A stretch of DNA of 46,126 nt from positions 1 to 46,126 of the forward strand of contig JAGHTW010000062.1 in NCBI GenBank assembly GCA_018065145.1, read 5' to 3'. Position 1 is the first letter of the stretch, and each line of letters opens with the position of its first letter. Below the pieces are notes generated by a model. That model was not told the DNA's origin. It was given only the letters and a program-made list of their open reading frames with translations, and ran no database searches. This stretch comes from Candidatus Prevotella equi. GTDB lineage: Bacteria; Bacteroidota; Bacteroidia; Bacteroidales; Bacteroidaceae. This document shows positions 22,766-29,741 of this stretch, piece by piece. A program made the position numbers and the translations under genes.

Positions 22766-23791
22766 ATGGAAATAAACATTTCTCAAAAGACCCTACAGTT
22801 CCGCACTCCTCTCCTCACACCTGACGGAGAACAGTCACAACACTACTACGTCGGCATCTTCATGATGGACGACAAAGGACAGCGCATCGGACTCGGCGAA
22901 TGCGCACCGCTGCCATGGGCATCGGCAGACAAAGACGCATACAACAGACTCTCTGACGTCGCCACACTCATAAACGATGCCATGGACTCCAACGACTACG
23001 CAGAGAACCTGCGTCCCTACCCCGCACTGCTCTTCGCACTCGAATCCGCCATGTACGACTACCAGCAGAATCCCCTGCTCTACGACACACCCTTCGCCAA
23101 GAGCCAAGTAGGAATACCCCTCGTAGGCAACATCACCGCCGTCACATACGACGACATGCTGCGCTCCGCCAAACAGATGATGCTACAGGGCTTCCGCTGC
23201 ATAAAGCTGCATATCACCAATGACAACATCGACGATGTCATAAACGTAATCGGGAAGATACGCTCCCGTTTCTCCCCCTCTGCCCTGCAGATACGCCTCG
23301 ACGGCGGCGCCTTCATGACACCACAAGAGGCAAGAGACATCATCACCACCCTCGCCCCACACCTTATCCACTCCATAGAACGCCCACTGGCACAGCACCA
23401 CCGCCATGCCCTGGCGTCGCTCTGTCAGGATACAAAAATACCCGTGACACTCTCATCAGAGCTCACGGGCATCAATACCCTAAAAGAAAAAAGTCAACTC
23501 CTTGACACGCTCAAGCCACAGTACCTCAGCATCAAGCCAATGCTCCACGGCGGCATGGCAGGAACCATCGAATGGGTCAGCGAAGCACAGAAGCGCGGCA
23601 TCGCCTCATGGCTCTCCAGCGCCTACGAAGGAAACATCGGACAACGTAACATCGCCCTCCTCGCAGCCCGCATCTACGGCGCCACCCCACTACCACAAGA
23701 CATCGACACCGGAAACCTCTACTCCGACAACATCGAGATGGACATGGAACTCCGCCACAACAAACTATGGCGATGTCTAGTGGAAAATTGA
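22766..23791 (+). CDS. o-Succinylbenzoate synthase-like protein (enolase superfamily), altered active site
   Basis: From ATG 22766 the product has 341 residues. The frame opens at 22613, but the first 51 codons are pure repeat. It resembles MenC: GLGECAPLP near the N-terminus, QGFRCIKLHI, LQIRLDGGAF, IHSIERP, LSIKPMLHGGMAG and DIDTGNLYSDNI. In recalled MenC sequences the catalytic KxK motif is KLK and the third metal site is LDEEL. Here these read KLH (Lys147, His149) and LSSEL, so one catalytic Lys and one metal ligand may be missing. It could be a diverged enzyme or a decaying copy. No other menaquinone gene is nearby. The last codons (LVEN) lie in a short family B stretch shared with the convergent nuclease gene. 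Confidence 0.7.
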   Translation: MEINISQKTLQFRTPLLTPDGEQSQHYYVGIFMMDDKGQRIGLGECAPLPWASADKDAYNRLSDVATLINDAMDSNDYAENLRPYPALLFALESAMYDYQQNPLLYDTPFAKSQVGIPLVGNITAVTYDDMLRSAKQMMLQGFRCIKLHITNDNIDDVINVIGKIRSRFSPSALQIRLDGGAFMTPQEARDIITTLAPHLIHSIERPLAQHHRHALASLCQDTKIPVTLSSELTGINTLKEKSQLLDTLKPQYLSIKPMLHGGMAGTIEWVSEAQKRGIASWLSSAYEGNIGQRNIALLAARIYGATPLPQDIDTGNLYSDNIEMDMELRHNKLWRCLVEN

Positions 23792-24616
23792 AATTCCCGT
23801 CAGTCGTTCCACTTCCTCCACGCTATGCTGGTACGCCGACATCTTCTTGTTCGTCACCTCATTGCGATACACGAAGCCCTTCGACCACGCATCCTTGCCA
23901 CGGTGGAACACCACCTTGAAGAACGCCTCCGGCACCACCACGCGGTTCTTACCAATCGTCTTATGCTTCTTGTTCAACAGCAAAGGACCACAGACGATAT
24001 ACACATCCCCATACTCCTTCGCCCACTCACGGCACTGACTCTCCAGCTCGTTCCAGTCGCCAGCGTTAAGGTTATGCAACTGCGGACAACAGTTAGTATA
24101 TAGAAACGACTCCACCTGAGCCCTCTCACTCCACCTGTTATCACCCGACGGACACATGTGTCCCCTGTCGTAACCACTATTCACATAATCCATGTTCGTA
24201 GCACGCGGCATAGGCACATCCTCATCCTCAGCAAACTTTATCCCCTCACGCTTATACTGACCATTCACATGCTCACGCGTCAGATGCCACGCCACCCACA
24301 CAGGCAACCTCGTAGCCTTATTATATAATAAGGTGTAAGCACTGCGTCGCAGCAACACCATATCCCTGGTATCACCCTTCACCACAGGAAGCAACTCCTC
24401 AGGAAACACCGCCGACTCCGCCACCGTCTCCGTAGCGGAGCGTTTCGTCTTCGTTTTCGTAGCGAAGCGTTTCGTCTTCGTTTTCGTTTCCTTAACCGAA
24501 ATGCTCGATGGAGCAGCATCCCCTGCATCCACCGAGCCCTTAGCTATCACATTTCCCACCGCGATGGCAACAGCCATCAACAACGCCGAGAAAAAAATCT
24601 TCGTCTGTTTATTCAT
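23777..24616 (-). CDS. Secreted DNA/RNA non-specific endonuclease (NUC1 type)
   Basis: From ATG 24616 the product has about 279 residues. MNKQTKIFFSALLMAVAIAV is a signal peptide or anchor. A Lys/Thr-rich linker (KETKTKTKRFATKTKTKRSA) encoded by family D repeats precedes the nuclease domain. That domain has the beta-beta-alpha-metal motif YDRGHMCPSGDN with the catalytic His, a metal-binding Asn in LYTNCCPQ and the following NAGDWNELE. It should degrade nucleic acids outside the cytoplasm. The longer frame to 24724 overlaps the symporter gene and is rejected. The last codons (SIFH) overlap the 3' end of the menC-like gene in family B repeat DNA. Confidence 0.87.
   Translation of the reverse strand: MNKQTKIFFSALLMAVAIAVGNVIAKGSVDAGDAAPSSISVKETKTKTKRFATKTKTKRSATETVAESAVFPEELLPVVKGDTRDMVLLRRSAYTLLYNKATRLPVWVAWHLTREHVNGQYKREGIKFAEDEDVPMPRATNMDYVNSGYDRGHMCPSGDNRWSERAQVESFLYTNCCPQLHNLNAGDWNELESQCREWAKEYGDVYIVCGPLLLNKKHKTIGKNRVVVPEAFFKVVFHRGKDAWSKGFVYRNEVTNKKMSAYQHSVEEVERLTGISIFH
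24433..24487. repeat. Family D repeats inside the nuclease gene
   Basis: Two near-identical copies of GAAGCGTTTCGTCTTCGTTTTCG-type words (each under 30 bases) occur in tandem. On the minus strand they encode TKTKTKRFA and TKTKTKRSA in the linker. Confidence 0.8.
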
Positions 24617-24635
24617 AGAAATAGTCCCTAATCTC

Positions 24636-24670
24636 TTCTCCCTCCCTTTGGGAGGGCTGGGGTGGGCCTC
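24636..24670. repeat. Family A copy between symporter and nuclease genes
   Basis: Contains CCCTCCCTTTGGGAGGG followed by CTGGGGTGGGCCTC. It matches 21588-21622 exactly over 35 bases and ends just before the symporter stop codon. Confidence 0.85.
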
Positions 24671-24671
24671 A

Positions 24672-25865
24672 TTAGTCCACGTCCTTATCCACCATAGCAC
24701 ATACGCAGCTATCGCTCCATACATTCTCGGCAGTCTCCAGCATATCGATAACAGTAAAGATAGGCAATATCACACCCATGATCCACACAAGAGCACCAAT
24801 GCCCGCCACGAGAGACAGCGTCAGGAAATAACAACCCATAGGCACGCCAGCATTACCAACGGCAGAAATCACCGCTATGCACACCCACATCAGCAACTGC
24901 ATCCAGTCAAACTGCATACCACCATTCTGCATCACGAAGAGAGAGGTAACCAGGATAAACGCCGCACAGCCATTCATATTTATCGTAGTGCATATAGGCA
25001 ACACAAAGCGAGTCACGCTACGCTTCGCCTTCATACGCTCCTCCGCTGACGACATCGTCACAGGCAGCGTAGCAGCAGAACTCTTCGTGAAGAGCGCCAT
25101 CAGCAGCGCAGGATACATCGCCTTCGCCACCTTCAGCGGATTCAAGCCACGAGCCAACAAGAACAGCGGCAGCACCACAAAGAACTGTATCGCATTACCA
25201 CCCAGAATCACCAGCACATACTTTCCGAGCGAACCAACGATGATACCGCTCTCCACATACGCCGACAACTGAGCCGCATACGCCACAATACCGATAGGGA
25301 GAATATAGATAAGCGCATTGATCAGCATGAAAAGCAACTTCTGAGCACTCACCAACAAGTTCAGCAACGTCTGCTTCGATTCCTTCTCCGGCATCCTGTT
25401 CACGCAGATACCCACAGCAAACGAGATAAGGAGCACCGACAACACATTACCCTCTATGAAAGGCTTCACGATATTGTTAGGCACCACAGACAGGATATGA
25501 TCGTAATACGACACACTACCCAGATTCTCCGGCACACTACTCATACCCGCTGCAATCATCTCCTGAGGGAGGTTACCCGGCTCAACAATGAGGAACATCG
25601 CCAAACCCACAAACGCAGCAGCAAACGTTGTCAGCAACGTATAGAGCAGCGTACGTCTGAACAACTTTCCCGTATCACGCGTACCACCAAGATTCGCCAG
25701 CGTAATAGTAATCGCCAACGCAATCGTTGGCACAGCAACAAACTGGAACAGTCGAGTATAAACCGTCGCCACAAAATCAGCGAGGTTATTAATCCACTCC
25801 ATTCCCAGCATTCCGAGACCCGCACCCACTACCAGAGCACCGATCCAAACCAATACATTTTTCAT
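24672..25865 (-). CDS. Dicarboxylate/amino acid:cation symporter (DAACS family)
   Basis: The 397-residue product is a glutamate/dicarboxylate-type symporter. It shows TRLFQFVAVPTIALAITITL, the re-entrant loop ALFTKSSAATLPVTM, the TM7 motif CTTINMNGCAAF (for NMDG) and SAVGNAGVPMG. About eight transmembrane segments are expected. It imports an acidic or neutral amino acid or a dicarboxylate with Na+ or H+; the substrate is not predictable from sequence alone. It lies upstream of the nuclease gene on the same strand, with a 55-base gap holding a family A repeat. A possible -7 element (TAATTTTG) is at 25973-25980. Confidence 0.87.
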   Translation of the reverse strand: MKNVLVWIGALVVGAGLGMLGMEWINNLADFVATVYTRLFQFVAVPTIALAITITLANLGGTRDTGKLFRRTLLYTLLTTFAAAFVGLAMFLIVEPGNLPQEMIAAGMSSVPENLGSVSYYDHILSVVPNNIVKPFIEGNVLSVLLISFAVGICVNRMPEKESKQTLLNLLVSAQKLLFMLINALIYILPIGIVAYAAQLSAYVESGIIVGSLGKYVLVILGGNAIQFFVVLPLFLLARGLNPLKVAKAMYPALLMALFTKSSAATLPVTMSSAEERMKAKRSVTRFVLPICTTINMNGCAAFILVTSLFVMQNGGMQFDWMQLLMWVCIAVISAVGNAGVPMGCYFLTLSLVAGIGALVWIMGVILPIFTVIDMLETAENVWSDSCVCAMVDKDVD

Positions 25866-25972
25866 TTTCTCTTATATTTGTCTGTTTTTTAATTATTAAT
25901 TTTCGGAAATTCACGTTTAATTCGCGGTAATTTGCGTTAAAAACAACATCTTACACGTCCGCTTTCAAACTG

Positions 25973-25980
25973 CAAAATTA
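25973..25980 (-). promoter_or_regulatory. Possible -7 element for the symporter gene
   Basis: TAATTTTG on the minus strand matches TAnnTTTG. The base pattern 20 bases upstream (TGGC) is not a good -33. The leader would be about 100 bases. Confidence 0.4.
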
Positions 25981-26023
25981 CACTTTTTTTTTGAAAAACA
26001 GCCATCATCCAAGAAAAAAATAT

Positions 26024-26031
26024 TACCTTTG
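26024..26031 (+). promoter_or_regulatory. -7 element for the small zinc-motif membrane protein
   Basis: TACCTTTG lies only 9 bases before the ATG at 26041, so the transcript would be almost leaderless. No clear TTTG at the right distance was seen. Confidence 0.5.
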
Positions 26032-26040
26032 CAATCAATT

Positions 26041-26298
26041 ATGAGTGAAACCCTATTACACCATTGTTCCCATTGCGACACCGACGCAGGCATCGACTGC
26101 GCCAGTTGCAAGCTCGCGTCCCTAACCAAGCAGCAGCAGTCCAGCAGTCGCAAACCCCACGCCACCATTGACGACGACGGCTATTCCATCAGCGAACAAC
26201 TCACCGACAAAAAACAAGACCACACCATCCTCATCCTCGTCATCACCGCTGCACTACTCTTCGCATTAGTTGTGATTTTTACGAAGATAATGGGATAA
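26041..26298 (+). CDS. Small tail-anchored membrane protein with paired CxxC motifs
   Basis: From ATG 26041 the product has 85 residues. The N-terminal part has HCSHCDTDAGIDCASCKLA, two CxxC pairs about eight residues apart, suggesting a small zinc knuckle. A polar linker follows and then one C-terminal membrane segment (ILILVITAALLFALVVIF) with a short basic tail. A TTG-initiated longer frame starts inside the -7 element and is rejected. I recognise no named family. It is monocistronic, divergent from the symporter and convergent with the lipoprotein gene. Confidence 0.7.
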   Translation: MSETLLHHCSHCDTDAGIDCASCKLASLTKQQQSSSRKPHATIDDDGYSISEQLTDKKQDHTILILVITAALLFALVVIFTKIMG

Positions 26299-26314
26299 AA
26301 CACACTTAACTCTA

Positions 26315-27025
26315 TTACTCAGCTAGTGAAACTGATGCCACAAGACGAAGGTAATATGTTACCGTTTTACCTATTGTTCCGTTTGGTTTTGAGTAAGTAG
26401 TAAGAAAATTATACTTATAAAATTCGTTTGTCGTATTTTCCTTCAAACACAGAAAATACTTATTATTACTTTTTTCATCCTTATTATAGAAAGGCATACC
26501 ATTAACGGCATCTATACTTGTATTCAACTCTTCAAGCAAACTGCTGTTTCCATTTTTAACATCATACTTCCCCTTCAACGTCACAACTTCGTTGTACGTA
26601 GGCAGACGCCAGCCTGTAACATTACCTTCGCGATATGTAGAAGCTAATGCGAGCGCTTCTCCCGCCCCGTTATTATTAAAAGTAGGGAGTTGCCATTCCA
26701 TCAACGATATATACAATACACTGGTGAGAGTCTCTGTTCCTGTCAACTCTGATTTCAGCAACGCATCGCCATCATTCGTCATATATAAAAGAGCAGCATG
26801 CTCAGAAGTCTCTATAGTATTGTTTTCCTGGTTATAATTCGAGACCTGAGAGGTTCCATCTTGCTGTGTAGTTGAACTTTTATCGTTTTCAGAATTATCG
26901 GCATCTTTATTATTGGTCTGCGTATTATTTTCTTTTCCTAAAAGGTCGTCATCAATTTTTTGGCACGATGCAGTGAACAGCATCGTGCCAAAAAGTAATG
27001 TTATAATCTTTAAATTCCTTCTCAT
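26315..27025 (-). CDS. Exported lipoprotein with DUF1566/FISUMP-like domain
   Basis: From ATG 27025 the product has 236 residues. The signal peptide MRRNLKIITLLFGTMLFTASC ends at a lipobox Cys (about 21). A long Asn/Asp/Gln/Thr-rich linker (about 30-75) leads to a C-terminal domain with EGNVTGWRLPTYNEVVTLKG, the W-R-L-P motif of DUF1566/FISUMP-type C-lectin-like folds, and a final YYLRLVASV. Substrate and role are unknown. Its start overlaps the stop of the HIT gene (TAATG), so the two are translationally coupled. A perfect 15-base inverted repeat lies in the signal-peptide codons. Confidence 0.72.
   Translation of the reverse strand: MRRNLKIITLLFGTMLFTASCQKIDDDLLGKENNTQTNNKDADNSENDKSSTTQQDGTSQVSNYNQENNTIETSEHAALLYMTNDGDALLKSELTGTETLTSVLYISLMEWQLPTFNNNGAGEALALASTYREGNVTGWRLPTYNEVVTLKGKYDVKNGNSSLLEELNTSIDAVNGMPFYNKDEKSNNKYFLCLKENTTNEFYKYNFLTTYSKPNGTIGKTVTYYLRLVASVSLAE
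26957..26994. repeat. Perfect 15-bp inverted repeat inside the lipoprotein signal-peptide region
   Basis: TTTTTGGCACGATGC (26957-26971) and GCATCGTGCCAAAAA (26980-26994) are perfect inverse copies with 8 bases between. On the coding strand they specify FGTM...ASCQK. No T-run follows on either strand, so it is not a normal terminator. Confidence 0.7.
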
Positions 27026-27450
27026 TACAGGCACTCTTTGATTTTTTGTATCATGTCGTTGTATTCCTGTTCTGTGAGATAGACTTCTCCTGGGTTCATT
27101 CTGAAGAGTCCTGGATAGTCTGGACCTCCTTTGTACTTCGGTGCGAGGTGGAAATGCAAATGCGAGAGGGTGTCGGAGAATGCTCCGTAGTTGATCTTCT
27201 CTGGATTGAAGGCTTTCTGCATGGCACGTGTGGTCTGTGCGACGTCCGCCATGAAGTCGTTACGCTCCTGGTCAGAGAGTTCGTTGAGGTCGTTGACGTG
27301 TCCGTCATAGGCTACGAGGCAACGGCCGTGGTAGGTTTGCTCCTTGAAAAGGAATACTCGAGATACTCTGAGGTGACAGATCTCAATCATTAAATTGTGT
27401 AGCGTCTCGTTGTTGGTGCAATAGAGACAGTCTTTTGGATCGCTGTACAT
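27025..27450 (-). CDS. HIT-family nucleotide-binding hydrolase
   Basis: This 141-residue protein carries the histidine triad HLHFHLAP (about residues 98-105) preceded by DTLS. It has an N-terminal CLYC pair, as in zinc-binding HIT proteins. Members cleave nucleotide conjugates such as AMP-lysine or Ap4A; the natural substrate here is not known. It is upstream of and coupled to the lipoprotein gene. Family B and A repeats fill the 73-base gap from the MerR gene. Confidence 0.88.
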   Translation of the reverse strand: MYSDPKDCLYCTNNETLHNLMIEICHLRVSRVFLFKEQTYHGRCLVAYDGHVNDLNELSDQERNDFMADVAQTTRAMQKAFNPEKINYGAFSDTLSHLHFHLAPKYKGGPDYPGLFRMNPGEVYLTEQEYNDMIQKIKECL

Positions 27451-27452
27451 GT

Positions 27453-27521
27453 TACAAATTGAAAATGGAAAATTGAAAATGGAAAATTCACCCTCCCCTT
27501 GGGGAGGGCCGGGGAGGGGCT
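27453..27521. repeat. Family B followed by family A between the HIT and MerR-like genes
   Basis: Words of AAATTGAAAATGGAAAATTG (27456-27488) run into ACCCTCCCCTTGGGGAGGG and CCGGGGAGGGGC (27489-27520). The same B-then-A order is found at 21555-21622. The MerR-like stop codon is 3 bases beyond. Confidence 0.85.
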
Positions 27522-27523
27522 TT

Positions 27524-27871
27524 TTATATGATTTTATCGATGGATGCTTTGAGGTCGAGGAGTTGTTCCTTGACGTCTTGTAGTTTCTCGATGACTTTCT
27601 GTGACTGTTCTACTCCGTCACGGTTGGCATGTAGCATTTTTCTGGCGGCGGAGATTTTGAAGCCACGGACTTTGATGAGGTTATAGATGAGCTTGAGTTC
27701 TTCTATATCCTTCTCGGCATACTGACGTACCTTGTTGGTGGTGGTGCGCGGACGGAGATGCGGGAACTCTGTCTCCCAGTATCGTAGTGTTGATTCTGTG
27801 AGAGAGAACATCTCGGCGACTTCCTTGATGGTGTAGTATGTCTTGAGTTCTTTGTTAGTAATTAATGACAT
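27524..27871 (-). CDS. MerR-type transcriptional regulator (short)
   Basis: The 115-residue product has an N-terminal MerR winged helix: YYTIKEVAEMFSLTESTLRYWE (about 12-33), TEFPHLRPRTTTNKVRQYAEKDIEELKLI, and a coiled-coil tail (about 85-115). It has no effector domain or Cys cluster, so the signal is unknown. It starts 9 bases after the DUF349 gene stop and is probably co-transcribed with it. Confidence 0.85.
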   Translation of the reverse strand: MSLITNKELKTYYTIKEVAEMFSLTESTLRYWETEFPHLRPRTTTNKVRQYAEKDIEELKLIYNLIKVRGFKISAARKMLHANRDGVEQSQKVIEKLQDVKEQLLDLKASIDKII

Positions 27872-27880
27872 AATTAATGA

Positions 27881-29641
27881 CTATGCGTTGTTCATAGTTT
27901 TTATTTTTTCCTTCATGAGGGTGAGTTCGTCGCGGAGTTTCTCTACTTTTCTGTTGAGTTCGTCGATGAGGGTGTTGCCTTTCTTGCTTGATGCTGAGAG
28001 GAAGTTGAGGTTGTTTTCGTATGTCTCCAGTTCCTGCTTCATGGCGTCGTAACGGCGCTGCATCTTCTGACGTTCTGTCTCTACGGCGTTTTCTCCTCGC
28101 TTAGCGACTTCCTTGAGTCCTTCCTTGAAGGCGTTGAGACGTCGGTTGGCGCGGTTCTTGTTCATCTTCTTATAGAGGACGTCGAGGGTGTCGTGGTATT
28201 CACGGAAGAGTTTGTCTTTTTCCTTGAATGGCACGTGACCGATGGCGTTGTACTGTTCGGTGAGTGCCTGTACCTTCTGCTGCAGTCCCTCTGCTTCTTC
28301 TTCGATGAATGCCTTGAGCTGTGCTACGATGTCTTGTTTCTTGACGAGGTTGTCCTGCTGTTCGTTGCGCTCGTCGGCGGTGGCAGCGTTACGTGCCTCG
28401 AAGAACTTGTTGCAAGCGGCGAGGAAGTCGTTCCATAGCTGGTCACCAATCTTACGTGGTACCATACCGATGGTCTTCCATTCTTTTTGCAGCTGTACGA
28501 GTTTGTCGGCTGTCTGCTTCCACTCGGTGCTGTCCTGTAGTGCCTGTGCCTGCTGCACAAGGGCTTCTTTCTTTGCGATGTTCTCCTGGAACTGTTCCTT
28601 GAGTTTTGTGAAGTATTCGCTCTTTGCGGTGAAGAACTGGTCGCATGCAGTGCGGAAGCGCTCGAAAATCTTGACGTTCATAGCCTTTGGTGCGAAGCCG
28701 ATGGTCTTCCACTCTGCCTGTATGTCGATGATCTCCTTGCTCTTTGTCTCCCAGTCGGCATTGCCCTTGATATCGTCGGTGGTTATTGCCTCTACCTTTT
28801 CACAGAGGGCTGTCTTCTTGGCGAGGTTTTCCTCTTCCTGCTGACGTATGGCGTCGAAGTGGTCTGCATGTCGTTTGTTGACGATGGTGCTTGCTTGCTT
28901 GAAGCGTGCCCATATCTCTTCGCGCAGTTCTTTTGCTACTGGTCCTATCTCACGGTATTGGTTGTGTAGTTCCTGTAACTGATGGAAGGCGCTGATGACG
29001 TCTTCTTCGTTGCCGAGTTTCTCTGCTGCTTCGCAGAGTGCTGTCTTTTGTTCGAGGTTTTTCTTGAAGTCGTATTCACGTGCTTCGAAGTTCATCTTAA
29101 GGAGGTCGTAGAACTGTTCCTGACAGAGTTTGTAGTTATTCCACAGCTCTGATGCGTTTTCTGCTGGCACTGCCTTGATGTCTTTCCACTCCTGCTGCAG
29201 TTGCTTTACTTCGTTGTATGCGTTGCCTGCTTCTTCTGGTGTGGTGGTGAGTGCTTTGATGCGCTCTATTATCTCCTGCTTACGCTTGAGGTTTGCCTGT
29301 TTCTCTGCTTCCTGTTGTTGGAAGGCTTGTTGGCGTCGTTCCTTTATGATATTCATCTCAGCCTTGAATGCCTCTTCTGTAGTGTCTGGCACTGCTACGT
29401 ACTGCATTGGGTCTCCTCCTTGCTCGATGTATGCTTTCTGTGCTGCATCGCGCTCGTTGTTGAGCAGGTAGTAGAAGGCAGTCTTGAGGTGATCAAGTTC
29501 TGACTTGTTTATTTCTTCTTCACTGTGAGCGAGTGTCTTCACGCGCTCCAATACTTCCTCCTTAGAGGCATAGAGGTGCTTCTCCTGTGCCACCTGAGCA
29601 TTGTCGTTCTGTGGCTGCACCATTTCCTGAGAGTCCATCAT
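27881..29641 (-). CDS. DUF349-repeat coiled-coil protein
   Basis: The 586-residue product is almost entirely helical and charged. Several DUF349 repeats are visible through W-K-x-I/A-x-G-x(V/A)P-type motifs: LQQEWKDIKAVPAENASELW, IQAEWKTIGFAPKAMNVKIF and LQKEWKTIGMVPRKIGDQLW, plus ELHNQYREIGPVAKELREEI. The second Met (29638) could also be the start. DUF349 proteins are widespread in Bacteroidetes, but their role is unknown. A good promoter (29694-29725) suggests that it heads the unit DUF349-MerR-HIT-lipoprotein. Confidence 0.87.
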   Translation of the reverse strand: MMDSQEMVQPQNDNAQVAQEKHLYASKEEVLERVKTLAHSEEEINKSELDHLKTAFYYLLNNERDAAQKAYIEQGGDPMQYVAVPDTTEEAFKAEMNIIKERRQQAFQQQEAEKQANLKRKQEIIERIKALTTTPEEAGNAYNEVKQLQQEWKDIKAVPAENASELWNNYKLCQEQFYDLLKMNFEAREYDFKKNLEQKTALCEAAEKLGNEEDVISAFHQLQELHNQYREIGPVAKELREEIWARFKQASTIVNKRHADHFDAIRQQEEENLAKKTALCEKVEAITTDDIKGNADWETKSKEIIDIQAEWKTIGFAPKAMNVKIFERFRTACDQFFTAKSEYFTKLKEQFQENIAKKEALVQQAQALQDSTEWKQTADKLVQLQKEWKTIGMVPRKIGDQLWNDFLAACNKFFEARNAATADERNEQQDNLVKKQDIVAQLKAFIEEEAEGLQQKVQALTEQYNAIGHVPFKEKDKLFREYHDTLDVLYKKMNKNRANRRLNAFKEGLKEVAKRGENAVETERQKMQRRYDAMKQELETYENNLNFLSASSKKGNTLIDELNRKVEKLRDELTLMKEKIKTMNNA

Positions 29642-29693
29642 TTTTTGTAATGTTAATGATTCGATGATTCACAAATATTGGGTTAATTGGTTA

Positions 29694-29725
29694 CAAAAGT
29701 ATATAAAACATTTGAATTGTGCAAA
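29694..29725 (-). promoter_or_regulatory. Promoter for the DUF349 operon
   Basis: On the minus strand: TTTG (29725-29722), a 20-base spacer and TACTTTTG (29701-29694). Confidence 0.72.
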
Positions 29726-29741
29726 AAAAAGAATTAAAAAT

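Noticed and set aside
24617..24724. 36-codon N-terminal extension of the nuclease
   Set aside because: It overlaps the symporter 3' end and a family A repeat; a proper signal peptide begins at 24616.
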